A stretch of 64,000 nt of DNA from Ostreococcus mediterraneus (GCA_012295225.1 WMKK01000002.1:609949-673948); one strand, 5' to 3'; positions 48,730 to 58,557 are shown, counted from the stretch's first letter. Program-made: numbers and translations. Notes: generated from the sequence alone by a model not told the origin.

Positions 48730-50682
48730 ATGCATTCGTCAGACGTGCGCGCGCCGAATTTTTGTACAGGTGCGCACATGTCGTGCGGCGCGCAAAATGC
48801 ATGCGTGGCGACGCACGCCACTGGTCGTCGTCGGTCTCGTCGTCGCGCCGTTCGCGGAGCCGTCGTCCCGCGCGCGGCTGCCGACGCCGACGAGCGAGCA
48901 CCGCCGCCGCCGCCGCTCGCCCCGTCGCGTCGCGCCATGCTCACCGCCGCCATCGGCACATCAATCATCGTCACGGCACCACTGCCTCAGGGTGCGGAGG
49001 CGTCGCCCGTGCGCGCGTCGACGCGCGCGGCGGAGCGCGTCGCGGCTAAGGTCCCGACGCCGCGCGTCGTCGGCCCAGGGTACTCGACGTTACGGGACGC
49101 CTCCAACTACCACGGCTTAGCCACCGCCGCGCGTGATCGCAAGGGTCTATCTGGACTGCTTCCGAGCGGTGTCGCGGATGATGCGGTGGAAATGGCGCGT
49201 GCGCGCGCGGCGCTGGAGCAGTGCGAGACGCCGTTTGCAAAGTATAAGGAGCTCGTGGCGTTGCAGACGAGCGACGAGCGCACGTTTTATAAATTATTAC
49301 GAACAGACACGGAGACGCTGTTACCGATATTATACACCCCGACAGTGGGCGAGGCGTGCGTGAAGTTTGGCACGCTCACGCAGCGGCCGCTCGGGCTTTG
49401 GGTGGGACTGGGCGACAAAGGGAACGTGAAGAAGCTCGTGCGCAATTGGCCGACGAACGACGTCGTCATCGCGGTCATTACCGACGGTGAGAGGATTTTA
49501 GGCTTGGGTGATCAAGGGGCTAATGGTATGGGTATCAGCGCCGGGAAGAGCATGGTGTACGCCGCGTGTGGGGTACCTCCGAGCGGGTTGTTGCCGATTC
49601 AGATTGATACCGGGACGAACAATAAAACGTTGCTCCAAGATCCGTTGTACATTGGATTGCGTCGTGAGCGCGAGCGAGGTGAGGCGTACGATGCACTGAT
49701 CGAAGAACTCGTCGGCGCGGTGCGAGAACGGTATGGACCGAATACGATTATTCATTGGGAAGATTTTGCACCCAGGAATGCGTTTAGAGTGTTGCGAAAG
49801 TTTCAGGCGAAATCTGGCGTCGTGACGTACAACGACGACATTCAAGGCACAGCTGCGGTGACGGTGAGCGGCTTATTAGCGTCGGTACGTGCGATAAATA
49901 ATAGCGATATCACCCGGCAGCGTGTATTATTTTTTGGTGCCGGTCAGGCAAATATAGGTGCGGCGGAGCTCTTTGTTAGAGCGTTACAACGCCGCGGCGT
50001 CGATGAAGCCGAAGCCCGAAAGCGCGTATGGCTGTTCGACTCCAAAGGCTTGGTCACACGTGCGCGTGCGGCGCAGCTAAGCGAGGATAAATTGCAGTTT
50101 GCACAAGACGCAGAGAACACGAATGATTTAGCGACGGCTATTGCGCGCATCCAGCCCACCGCGCTCGTCGGCGCCGCCGCCGTCGCTGGTGCATTCACGA
50201 AACAAGTCGTGAGCGAGATGAGTAGAATCAACGAACAGCCTATCATTTTCGCCTTGTCTAACCCTACGTCAAAGGCAGAATGCACCGCGGCGCAGGCGTA
50301 CGAGTGGAGTCAAGGCCGAGCTATTTTTGCGAGCGGAACGCGTTTCGCCCCGGTGGAATACAAGCCGGGCGTTACATTTGCCCCTGGATTCGCCAACAAT
50401 GCATTCATCTTCCCCGCAATCGCGCTCGGTACCATCGTCAGCAATGCCGCAGAGGTCACGCCTGAAATGTTCCTCAACGCCGCTGAAGCCTTGGCGGATT
50501 CTGTAGACTCCAAATTATTCGCCTCTGGCGCCGTGTACCCACCCATCGACTGCATCGCCCGCTCCGCCGTCGATGTCGCCGCCGCCGTCGCCTTTGGCGT
50601 CGATCCATCATCCTCGCGGGATAAATGGCGACAGCGCGTCAGCGACTACATCAAATCGAATGATTTATACCGCACTTTGTGA
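48730..50682 (+). CDS. Malic enzyme with plastid, possibly lumen-type, leader
   Basis: The 650-aa protein has a complete malic enzyme domain from about 110: YTPTVGEAC (~202), ILGLGDQGANGMGI, IHWEDFAPRNAF, the metal and substrate site VVTYNDDIQGTAAVT (~366), nucleotide-binding FFGAGQANIGAAEL (~403) and IIFALSNPTSKAEC. It converts malate to pyruvate and CO2 with NAD(P)H. The first ~50 residues look like a chloroplast transit peptide. They are followed by SRRAMLTAAIGTSIIVTAPL and a terminal AEA at 89-91, which has the layout of a twin-arginine thylakoid-lumen signal. That is unusual, since stromal or mitochondrial location is normal. Only 40 bp separate it from the ABCG gene. Another start is the Met at 48778. 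Confidence 0.92.
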   Translation: MHSSDVRAPNFCTGAHMSCGAQNACVATHATGRRRSRRRAVRGAVVPRAAADADERAPPPPPLAPSRRAMLTAAIGTSIIVTAPLPQGAEASPVRASTRAAERVAAKVPTPRVVGPGYSTLRDASNYHGLATAARDRKGLSGLLPSGVADDAVEMARARAALEQCETPFAKYKELVALQTSDERTFYKLLRTDTETLLPILYTPTVGEACVKFGTLTQRPLGLWVGLGDKGNVKKLVRNWPTNDVVIAVITDGERILGLGDQGANGMGISAGKSMVYAACGVPPSGLLPIQIDTGTNNKTLLQDPLYIGLRRERERGEAYDALIEELVGAVRERYGPNTIIHWEDFAPRNAFRVLRKFQAKSGVVTYNDDIQGTAAVTVSGLLASVRAINNSDITRQRVLFFGAGQANIGAAELFVRALQRRGVDEAEARKRVWLFDSKGLVTRARAAQLSEDKLQFAQDAENTNDLATAIARIQPTALVGAAAVAGAFTKQVVSEMSRINEQPIIFALSNPTSKAECTAAQAYEWSQGRAIFASGTRFAPVEYKPGVTFAPGFANNAFIFPAIALGTIVSNAAEVTPEMFLNAAEALADSVDSKLFASGAVYPPIDCIARSAVDVAAAVAFGVDPSSSRDKWRQRVSDYIKSNDLYRTL

Positions 50683-50819
50683 TTTATCGTACACTATTAT
50701 GACTCGCGCCGCGCCGCGCGTTGTAAGCCGCGCGATTTTATCCTCCACAGGGTGGTGCCCAGACGCGTGCCCCCTATTTTCTCCCGCACATCCCGACGCA
50801 CGCGCAGCGAACGCGCGCG

Positions 50820-52511
50820 ATGGCGCACATATGGGCGACACCGACATCGGCGTCGTCCACGCGGGTCGGTATAGGCGTATGCGGCGCCGCAGTCCGGCGC
50901 ACAGGGCGCGGGAAACCTCAGGCGCAGCGCGCCCAGAGGGCGCGCGTTCGCCCGGCCGCCGCGCGCGATGCGACGATCGACGACGGCACCAGCGCGTTTG
51001 ACCGGTTGATGCAGACACGCGAAGACGATGTCACGGGTGTCGATGGCGCCGGCGCGCCCGTGGAGCGCGTGATTGACGGCGAGGAGCGCGTCAAGGCGAC
51101 GAGAACCATCAAGACGCGAGCGAAGACGGGCGAGGAGACGTCGACGTCGGTGAACGCGCGCGCGAGTCGGCGACGTAACGCGACAACAAGTACGACGACG
51201 CCAACACCAGTGACAAATGGTGGTCGGGTGAAAGGAGCGGTTGGGCGGCGGCAGGCGGTGAGCTCGGGCGAGCGTTGGGCCAAGGCGAAGAAGGATGCGC
51301 AAGGCACTGCGAGCGATACTTCTACCAGGCTAGACAGCGATGAAGAGGCGGAATTATGCGCAGCTATCAAGGAATTATTACGCGTTGAACGCCTCGAGGA
51401 GCTGATGAAGGATGAGGACGAGACAGCGCGATTGGAGGAAGTCGCGACGAAGGGCGCTATAGAAGTATTGGCTGAGCGCGAACGTTTCGCCAAGGAGATA
51501 AAACGCGCGAGAGAGATCGCATGGGCTTCCCGCGCGGGTTATAATAGTGTCATAGAATTACGTGCCGCCATCCGCGCCGGAAAGATGGCGCGTAAGAAGC
51601 TTGTGCAACGCAACATGGGCTTGGCAGCGCGCGTTGGCATCAAGCTATTTCATCAAGTTTCCTCGTCGGATAAAGGCACGATGACTCAGCAAGATTTCGT
51701 ACACGAAGGCGCGGCTGGGCTCATTCGAGCCAGTGAAAAGTTTGACCCTAGCAAAGGGTATAAATTCAGCACGTATGCGAACGCTTGGATTTGGCAAACT
51801 GCAATGCGAGGCATGTACGCGAATGGACGTGTCATTCGCCTGCCTGACTACGTGCAAAACAAAAAGCAGCAAGCCGTCAGGCAAATGAACCTGAACGATG
51901 GCACCATACCAGTTGACACCTTGTCGACGGTTTCGTCTTCATCAAAGGTAGATTTCACAGTTCAAAAGCTTCAGGAATTAGATCAGCTGTGCGCGGTGCC
52001 GCTGAGTCTGGATGTCACTGGCCGCAGCGGGGACGTCGAGCTGTACGACGCAGACATCTCCATGTTCGAAAACGCCAATGGTGGCGTAGAAATGATGATG
52101 TGTGATGTCGAACGCGAATTCCTTCGCGACGACCTTCGCCGAGCATTTGAAACACTCGCCGCAAAGGAGCAGTATGTTTTGAAACACCGATTTGGACTCG
52201 TCGGCGAACCTCAGTCGCTCTCGACGGTCGCCAAGACCATGAACATGTCAGGCGAAGGCGTGCGATACATTGAACAACAGGCTCTTAAAAAGCTCAAATT
52301 TGAAGAACAGCAAGGATTTGCCAATTTGCTTTCGCACTTAGATAGAACAAACGACAAGCCTTCAGACGGAGTCGAGGAGCCGCCGCTCGAGGCTCCAAAG
52401 AAGCGCGGTCGCAAAAAGGGTGGCAAGAACAAACTGAAACCGCAACAAGAAAACGTCGAGACCACGCCGACGGTATCGGCACTCGATCTCGTACGATCAA
52501 TTAATTTTTAG
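50820..52511 (+). CDS. Plastid RNA polymerase sigma-70 factor
   Basis: The 563-aa protein has a long Arg/Thr/Ala-rich N-terminal region (transit peptide plus linker), then a sigma-70 core: region 1.2/2.1 (AREIAWASRAGYNSVIELRA; LVQRNMGLAARVGIKLF), region 2.2-2.4 at about 290-345 (DFVHEGAAGLIRASEKFDPS; YKFSTYANAWIWQTAMRGMY; RVIRLPDYV), a divergent region 3, and region 4 at ~447-495 (LAAKEQYVLKHRFGL; SLSTVAKTMNMSGEGVRYIE). It should direct the bacterial-type polymerase to plastid promoters. A basic tail (KKRGRKKGGKNKLK) follows region 4, which is not typical. It lies 137 bp after the malic enzyme gene on the same strand. Confidence 0.92.
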   Translation: MAHIWATPTSASSTRVGIGVCGAAVRRTGRGKPQAQRAQRARVRPAAARDATIDDGTSAFDRLMQTREDDVTGVDGAGAPVERVIDGEERVKATRTIKTRAKTGEETSTSVNARASRRRNATTSTTTPTPVTNGGRVKGAVGRRQAVSSGERWAKAKKDAQGTASDTSTRLDSDEEAELCAAIKELLRVERLEELMKDEDETARLEEVATKGAIEVLAERERFAKEIKRAREIAWASRAGYNSVIELRAAIRAGKMARKKLVQRNMGLAARVGIKLFHQVSSSDKGTMTQQDFVHEGAAGLIRASEKFDPSKGYKFSTYANAWIWQTAMRGMYANGRVIRLPDYVQNKKQQAVRQMNLNDGTIPVDTLSTVSSSSKVDFTVQKLQELDQLCAVPLSLDVTGRSGDVELYDADISMFENANGGVEMMMCDVEREFLRDDLRRAFETLAAKEQYVLKHRFGLVGEPQSLSTVAKTMNMSGEGVRYIEQQALKKLKFEEQQGFANLLSHLDRTNDKPSDGVEEPPLEAPKKRGRKKGGKNKLKPQQENVETTPTVSALDLVRSINF

Positions 52512-52631
52512 CGCACTGCGCGCACGCATTTTAGACATTCATAGTATATACACTATAGCAGCACGCTCGTATTGAAATAGCAGCAGCAGTTATCCTTTAG
52601 CAACGCAACGTCAGTCGCTCGCACGCGCGTC

Positions 52632-53174
52632 ATGCACGCCACCGCCCCCGCTCGCGCCACCGCGCGCGCGCCGAGCGCGCAGACGCACTCGCGACGCACC
52701 GCCATGGCGCTCATCCTCGCTCCCACCGCGGCGTTCGTCGCGCCCGTGCGCTCGCGTGCCGCGACGCTGGATGGCGACTATATCAAGGACACGACGACGA
52801 TGCTCAACTACCAGCGCGCGTTGCTTCGTGACGGCACGGGAGACGTCGATGCATACCAAGCGTTTGCGGCAGAATACTTTCCGAGATACAAGCGCGATCA
52901 TAAAGGGCACACGAACTCGTTCGCACAGTTGATGAACAACGATGTCATCATCGCGTCGCAAAAAGAATACGTCGACGCGAAAGGATTGACGTGGTCGCAG
53001 TCGCCTATGCCGGCGAGCTCGACGCCCAAGGGGAAAATGCTTGACGCGTATATTGCGAACGGGGAACGGTGCGTGGTGAAAGAGCAGTATCCGGCGTTTA
53101 ATGCGATGGATGCCGAGACGCGCGCCGAATGGAAAGCCATCGAGTGCACGCAAGGCCTGGTAAAGCCCGAATAA
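52632..53174 (+). CDS. Probable thylakoid-lumen protein of unknown function
   Basis: The 180-aa protein begins with a transit-like MHATAPARATARAPSAQTHS, then RRTAMALILAPTAAFVAP and SRAA, a twin-arginine plus hydrophobic segment as in lumen proteins of photosystem II. The mature part starts about residue 45 with DGDYIKDTTTMLNYQRALL, which loosely recalls Psb27, then YFPRYKRDHKGHTNSFAQLM and CVVKEQYPAFNAMDAETRAE. I cannot assign it to PsbP, PsbQ, Psb27 or another named family. Two Cys are spaced ~25 residues apart in the C-terminal part (ERCVVK; ECTQG). Lumen location is an inference. Confidence 0.75.
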   Translation: MHATAPARATARAPSAQTHSRRTAMALILAPTAAFVAPVRSRAATLDGDYIKDTTTMLNYQRALLRDGTGDVDAYQAFAAEYFPRYKRDHKGHTNSFAQLMNNDVIIASQKEYVDAKGLTWSQSPMPASSTPKGKMLDAYIANGERCVVKEQYPAFNAMDAETRAEWKAIECTQGLVKPE

Positions 53175-53265
53175 TATCTATACGACGTTGCGCGTGTTGT
53201 ACAATGAATTAAAAAAATCCAAAAGAAATCCAATTTGAGAGAGCCCCTCTCGGTGTCTATGTGGT

Positions 53266-54186
53266 CTACGACCATCGCTTGTCGCCCTTTTCAGCGGCTT
53301 TTTGTCGCGCCGGCGCGCTCGCGTACACTGGCAATCGAATGTCATACGTATCCGCGGCGACTCGAATACCGATACCCGCGCCGACGCCCGAGATTATACG
53401 CAGCGCTGGCGGCATACCCACGGTGCGCGCCGCGATGTAAGCTAACGCTCCGCCCGCGGCGGCGGTCGCGTAAATGTCAGCGTACGAATGTAAAATCCGC
53501 GTCGGCCGCCCGACAAAGACGTCCCGAACCGCCCCGCCAAACGTCGCCGTCATCACCCCGCACAGCACTTGCGCAATCACCGGCACGCCCGCACGAATAC
53601 CATTTTGCGCACCAATCACACAAAACGCGCCGACGCCAAGTGCATCGAGAGCCTCGATCCAATAATCATCATCCTTGAACCCAAACGTCGTCTTGGCGCG
53701 TTCCCACCCAAAAAACGTCGCCAGCGCCACCCCAGCGGCAATCCATAGATATTCTTGCTCCTCCATCCAAAACGCTCGGCGGCCCTGGCCAAGAAGTACG
53801 TCTCGAATGGTACCCCCGCCCACGGCGGTGATTGTGCCGATCACTGTGCACCCAAACGCGTCCATGCCCGCGGACGCCGCGAGGAGGCTCCCCGTCATCG
53901 CGAACGCGCCCGTACCGACGTAATCTGCCGCTCGCAGCGCGCCCGGAACGGAGACCTCAGGGAAGCGTGGCATACCATCATGGTGTGGCTTCGGTGGGCC
54001 CTGTGACGCGTCGGCGGCGAAGCCGCGCGAGGGAGTTCGAGAGGTTGACGCGCGGTGGGCGACGACGCCAGGCGCGGAGCGTGGAGCGAGGGGTGTCGTT
54101 CGCGCTAAGGATGGGGCGACACCGCATGCGCTCGCGCGCGTACCGAGAGCTAATTTCGCGAGCTCGGAGACGCGGCGGCGGGACAT
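53266..54186 (-). CDS. UPF0126 (YadS-like) membrane protein, organelle-targeted
   Basis: The 306-aa protein has ~80 residues of Arg/Ser/Ala-rich targeting sequence, then two tandem UPF0126 modules: YVGTGAFAMTGSLLAASAGM with GGGTIRDVLLG, and LGVGAFCVIGAQNGIRAGVP with FGGAVRDVFVG. Each module has about three membrane helices and a conserved GG-x-(I/V)RD motif. Bacterial members (YadS/YicG) are linked to glycine transport, and the fold resembles TRIC cation channels. Plant homologues are organellar. The targeting peptide does not tell plastid from mitochondrion. It is 91 bp from the convergent lumen-protein gene. Confidence 0.88.
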   Translation of the reverse strand: MSRRRVSELAKLALGTRASACGVAPSLARTTPLAPRSAPGVVAHRASTSRTPSRGFAADASQGPPKPHHDGMPRFPEVSVPGALRAADYVGTGAFAMTGSLLAASAGMDAFGCTVIGTITAVGGGTIRDVLLGQGRRAFWMEEQEYLWIAAGVALATFFGWERAKTTFGFKDDDYWIEALDALGVGAFCVIGAQNGIRAGVPVIAQVLCGVMTATFGGAVRDVFVGRPTRILHSYADIYATAAAGGALAYIAARTVGMPPALRIISGVGAGIGIRVAADTYDIRLPVYASAPARQKAAEKGDKRWS

Positions 54187-54407
54187 CGCGTGCGAAGATG
54201 TGCGAGGCGGTGAGTGGTGCTTTGGCTATGAGGCTGGCTCCAGAGGCGTTGGCGCCGGCGCGACGTCCACGTCGTGAAAGGTTGCAAACCACACGACTCG
54301 CGGCCTCGTACTCGTAGTAAAATGAATGCAATAGTATGAATATGAACTACGAGCGCGCGCGTTGTGTTGCGCAACAACTACCAGCACTGAGAACAAGCAA
54401 TAAATGG

Positions 54408-55130
54408 TTACGCCGAAGCCACATCCTCTTCGTCGTTGACGCCCAAAAGACGCACTTTAAACAAAACATCCGAACCCGCAAATGGGTGATTGGCGTCGAG
54501 CATGACCTTGGTGTCATCAATCGCACGAATTATCGCCGGCTCGCCGTTGGCTAACGTCACCGTGAGCCCTTCAACGAACCCTCCGCGGTCGGCCCACTCG
54601 GCGCGCAGGCGTAAAATTTCCTCGTGTCCGCTCGGCACCGCGAATAACAAATTCGGATCGTACTCTCCCCCACTCGCCGCCACTGTTGCGCTCGCTCCAA
54701 CATCCAGCTTTCTCACCGCCTCATCGAACGCTTTAAATAACGGATTACCCATCACATCGCTCGCACCGACTTCGAACGTCACCGCTTCGGCGCCGTCGAC
54801 GTCTTGAAGCACCTCGCCATCCGCCGTCTCCACGCCAAACGAAATGCGCACGATATCCCCGACCACGGGCTTGGCGGCCACCGACGCACTCGCACTCTCC
54901 GTTCCCGCCACGCGCATCGTCGTTGCGAACCCACCTTGTCCTTTGCGCACGTCTTGTAAGATTGATCCTTCGAATGCGTAGTCTTCTGCGGCGTCGTCGG
55001 CGGCCTCATTCGCGCCCGCCGCGCGCACGATGCGCGTGCATCGCGGTGCGCATCGCGGTGCGCGAGGCGGCACGGGGCTTCGCGTCGATTGCGCGCACGG
55101 TGCGGCGAGAACGCGCGTCGGCGTCGACAT
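54408..55130 (-). CDS. Plastid-targeted SlyD-like FKBP peptidyl-prolyl isomerase
   Basis: The 240-aa protein has a plastid-type leader (MSTPTRVLAAPCAQSTRSPV; RCAPRCTRIVRAA) and a linker, then from ~90 an FKBP fold of the SlyD class: GDIVRISFGVETADGEVLQD, GASDVMGNPLFKAFDEAVRK, an IF-type insert, and the closing DANHPFAGSDVLFKVRLLGV, equivalent to SlyD's DLNHPLAGK...F. It should catalyse prolyl isomerisation and act as a folding helper in the plastid. It lacks the His-rich metal-binding tail of bacterial SlyD. It diverges from the GLTP gene across 135 bp. Confidence 0.88.
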   Translation of the reverse strand: MSTPTRVLAAPCAQSTRSPVPPRAPRCAPRCTRIVRAAGANEAADDAAEDYAFEGSILQDVRKGQGGFATTMRVAGTESASASVAAKPVVGDIVRISFGVETADGEVLQDVDGAEAVTFEVGASDVMGNPLFKAFDEAVRKLDVGASATVAASGGEYDPNLLFAVPSGHEEILRLRAEWADRGGFVEGLTVTLANGEPAIIRAIDDTKVMLDANHPFAGSDVLFKVRLLGVNDEEDVASA

Positions 55131-55265
55131 TGTCGCCGGCGCGATGTGACGTCGTTGTGGATAAGTACAGCCAGCCTCAGTTGGCGACGAGCGAGGTCGC
55201 TCGCTCGCGCGACGCGTTTACGCGCGATACGCGTTTACGATACGCGCCTCAAAAGGTTTACGCTC

Positions 55266-55865
55266 ATGTCGCTCACGTTGTTGCATCCTATCATCGCCGC
55301 CCTCGACGCGCTCGACGTCGATGCGCTCGATGCGCTCGCATTCTGTGACTGCTGCGCGTTGGTGCTCCCAGTGCTTGATAATCTCGGCGTGGCGTTTGCG
55401 CCGGCGAAATCCGACGTGAAAGGGAACATTGAGCGTCTTCGTGAAGCTGCGATGGCATCTGGGGGCGGCGCGATCGCGGTGTGGGATGTGATTCGAGCGG
55501 AGAAGGCGCGAGGCGAGGCGAGCGGTTCGAAGAGCGTGTCGCGCGGGACGCTTTGGTTGAAGCGGTTCTTGGAATTTACGTGCGATTTGCTTCGTAGGCT
55601 CGGAAGTGATCGCGCTTTGAAGGTGGGTGATGCGTCAAATGCGAGCTATAAGCAGACGTTGGCGCCGTTTCATGGATGGATGAGTAAGACGGCGTTTTCG
55701 GTGGTGCTGTCGTTTCCGCCGTCGACGTCAACGTTCGTAGCATCTTTAGGCGGCGATGCGGCGTATGAGGCGATGTCGACGATGTCGTCGAAGTTCGAAC
55801 CGTTTTTGAATCGTATAGATTCGTTTTTAACCGACGAAGGGTTGAATGACCCGACGCCGGTGTAA
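55266..55865 (+). CDS. Glycolipid transfer protein (GLTP) domain protein
   Basis: The 199-aa protein is a single GLTP domain. Headgroup-binding residues are recognisable: Asp and Asn in SDVKGNIERL, Trp in RGTLWLKRFLEF and His in LAPFHGWMSKTAF. Hydrophobic helices form the lipid pocket (TAFSVVLSFPPS). Members move sphingolipids such as ceramide-1-phosphate (plant ACD11) or glycosylceramides between membranes in the cytosol. The pocket residues fit the whole superfamily, so the lipid type remains open. The ATG at 55266 is the first that gives the standard N-terminal helix (SLTLLHPIIAALDAL). The gene is compact and intron-less. Confidence 0.9.
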   Translation: MSLTLLHPIIAALDALDVDALDALAFCDCCALVLPVLDNLGVAFAPAKSDVKGNIERLREAAMASGGGAIAVWDVIRAEKARGEASGSKSVSRGTLWLKRFLEFTCDLLRRLGSDRALKVGDASNASYKQTLAPFHGWMSKTAFSVVLSFPPSTSTFVASLGGDAAYEAMSTMSSKFEPFLNRIDSFLTDEGLNDPTPV

Positions 55866-56047
55866 GTCGGTGCCTGCCTCGACGACAGTTGTAATGTATT
55901 TAAACGGAGCGTGTATTGAAGAAACAATGCGATAATAGAATTACATGTGGAGATTTGCAGCTGCGCGTTCCACAACTTATGAAAGTTTGCGAATCAACGT
56001 CGCGCGCGCGCGCTTTTGTACTCACATACTGGTACCGGTACCGGTAT

Positions 56048-57758
56048 TCACATATCGTACATTGAAAAATCTGGCATTGACGCAGACGCAACCAGCCCCT
56101 TCTTTATGCGTGTCAATCCAGGCGGGGCACGTAGACCCTTATCTAACCCGAGCTCTGCGATGCGATTGCGCTCCTTTGCTTGATTTGCTCGCTCGTCGTC
56201 ATCATCGTCATCCGAAGCGTCGGCGGAGTCGCGCAATGCGTTCAAGTTTGGCACCGAGGACACCTTGACAAACTTCCCCTTGATCCGCGGCCGGCTATCG
56301 GCACACGCCTTGCGCGATTGGTAACGAATCACCTTGGTAAAGGTTCGATTCTTACGTTTTTCTTTCCATCGCCTGAGACGTTCGAGGCGCGTTTGTGGCT
56401 GCGGCAATCCCGCATACGTCTCAGCGCCGGATGGCGGGCCGCATCCGCCGCCGTCGTGCGCGGGCGGCGGGACATCAGACGTCACCATGACGTTCGGTCG
56501 CGGCGGTTTGCTTTCACCTTGACTACACTCCGCATTCGCTCGCAACGTCTCGAACGCCGCGTTCGTGCCAACATCCATCGTCGCATCGCCATCATCCTCC
56601 GTCTTGACGCGCACGCGCGCTCGTTCGAGCTTGCCAGTCAAACCGTCAAACTCCGCCTCGAGAAAGCTCGAACTCGACGGCGACGGCGAATCAAACTTGC
56701 CATACGTTGGATTATTCTCCAAAAATCTCACCGCGCTGTCATCTAAAATCGGACCGAGATACGAACTCGTGACCGCGAAATCGCCCACGCGCGCGAGCGC
56801 CTCGAGCTCGCCCGACGAAATCAACCCCGACGTGTTCGCGCTATCCTCCTTGACGACGACGCGACCGTTCAGTTTCACCACCTCATCACCATCGACATCA
56901 TCAAGCCGCGGCTCATCACGCAAAAAATGTGCCGTGGGATCATCGCCAAACTGATCGTCATCCAAATCTCGTAAATTTTCATCCCAAAACGCGCCGTCCA
57001 ACGCATCCGCGGGCAACGTCGTCCCGTCGCGCATCAACGAGCGCGTGAAATAATCATCCACCAACCCATTAAAATCGTCATCGTCGACATCATCACTACC
57101 ACCACCGAGTGTATGAGATATACCCGTCGACATCGGCATCGCCGCACTCGCGCTCGCGTCACCGCTCGCGTCGCCTATTCCCGCGTCGTACGCGCCCACG
57201 CGCGCGCGTTCGTGCTTTTTCGCCACGGCGTTCGCCTCGTGCACGCGCGCGTCACACGCCCCGCACAAATACGCCTACAATCACGCACACGCGTCACGAA
57301 CGTAAACGTCAGTACATCACACCCATCGAACGCATCGAACGCATCGAACGCGCGCCATCGTCCGTCGTCATCCGCGTTCGCCCGCCCGCCCGCCGCGCGC
57401 GTTATCCATAACCTCGTTATCCAACCTCGCGTCGTCGCGCGGTCCACCCCTCACGCACCTCATCCTGCGCACAAAACCACTCCGCGAGCGCCGGGTCACC
57501 CCCGACGCACGCCTCACACAACCTACGCGCGCGCCGCGAGACGTTTGCCCCATCCGCACGCGCGCGTTCGGCGTCGACGCACGCCGCGCACGCCGCGACG
57601 CCGTCCGCGTACCGGTACGTCACCGCGCGACATCGCGCGCACGTCGTCGTCGTCGTCGTCGACGTCGTCGCGCGTCCCACGCGCGCGCACAGACGCGAAC
57701 CGTCGTCGTCGCCATCGCCGTCGCCGCCGTCGTCGCCGTCGCCGTCGCCGCGCCCCAT
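56048..57758 (-). CDS. CONSTANS-like B-box/CCT transcriptional regulator (2 exons)
   Basis: Exons 57758-57459 and 57274-56048 join in phase 0 through a 184-bp intron (GTGCGT...TGTAG), giving about 508 aa. The intron lies inside the B-box; joining restores CEACVGGDPALAEWFCAQDE|AYLCGACDARVHEAN, a typical zinc-binding B-box. A Cys pattern just before it (CARCRAVTYRYADGVAACAAC, residues 40-60) looks like a degenerate first B-box. The middle is acidic. A CCT domain lies at about 391-436 (RLERLRRWKEKRKNRTFTKV; RYQSRKACADSRPRIKGKFV). Such proteins regulate photoperiod and clock outputs in plants and algae. The tail is MPDFSMYDM. Confidence 0.93.
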
Positions 57759-57817
57759 CGCGCGGTCGCCGACGCGCGTCGCCGAGGCGAAGGCGCGTCG
57801 CGCGCTGACGCGACGTC

Positions 57818-57958
57818 GCGATCGACCGCGATCGACGCGCGCGATCGACGCGCGCGATCGACGCGCGCGATCGATCGATCGCGACCGCGACCGCGACCGC
57901 GACCGCGATCGATCGATCGCGATCGACCGCGATCGACCGACCGATCGACAGTCGACCG
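57818..57958. repeat. GATCGACGCGC / CGACCG simple-repeat cluster
   Basis: Three or more copies of an 11-bp unit (CGATCGACGCG) run into a (CGACCG)n tract and then CGATCGATCG runs. The block lies just upstream of the B-box gene start. Palindromic GATC and CGCG elements make it prone to slippage and hairpins. Confidence 0.75.
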
Positions 57959-58321
57959 CGCGTACATGGCGTAAACCCCGAGGGTGTGTGTGCGCACGTG
58001 ATCGCCGTCGTCGTGCGTATTGTATGTAGCCCGGACTTTAGACAGAAGTCTGTCCGTACGGCGTTGCATTGTTTTGATTTTGCGTCACATCGTGTCGTCT
58101 ATTACAATGTCTACGTCTGTTTATTAAAATGATGAGCTCACGACATGTATTGTTAGTTATATAGAGACATGTACACCATGATACGTGTAGTACTGTATGG
58201 GTTAACATGCTATGATTCGGTATTTGATAGGTTCGAGAGAGGCGTCTCTCGACTGTGTGTCGTCGGGGCGCATCACTCGCGACGCGGGACTGGTCGATCC
58301 TTGCGTTCACGTCGACGGGGT

Positions 58322-58521
58322 CGAGTCACGGCCGAGCGATGACGACGAGCGCTTCGAGCACGATCGGGGATCGCAGGGCGTGACTCGTCGACGCGCCCGA
58401 GTCACGACGGAGGCGCGCACGCGAGCGCTCGGTCGTCGTCGCCTCACTCGGGTCTCATACGACGCGTCACGACGCCCTCGGCACGAATGGGCGTAGAACT
58501 TCATAACTCGGGCGTGACTCG
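58322..58521. promoter_or_regulatory. Cluster of four CGTGACTCG motifs
   Basis: The 9-mer CGTGACTCG, or its complement CGAGTCACG, occurs at 58322-58330, 58379-58387, 58398-58406 and 58513-58521, in alternating orientation. The TGACTC core is a GCN4/AP-1-type half site. The related palindrome CGCGAGTCATGACTCGCG lies beside the other copy of the dispersed element. Confidence 0.5.
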
Positions 58522-58557
58522 TACGTGTACTAGAACTGTTCTACGCGTAGTCACCCT

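Noticed and set aside
31460-55865. Lipid gene cluster (CDP-DAG synthase, two desaturases, GLTP)
   Set aside because: The genes are spread over 24 kb among unrelated genes and act in different compartments, so I regard the grouping as chance.
56310-56360. Sequence GGTTCGATTCT resembling a tRNA B box
   Set aside because: It is coding sequence for the CCT domain on the other strand, with no matching acceptor or anticodon stems.
57620-58069. Minus-strand frame rich in Asp, Arg and repeated RSIDR units
   Set aside because: It is a translation of the GATCGACGCG simple repeat.
58200-58250. GGTTCGAGAGAGG resembling a tRNA T-arm
   Set aside because: No cloverleaf can be formed upstream; it is part of a local inverted repeat.
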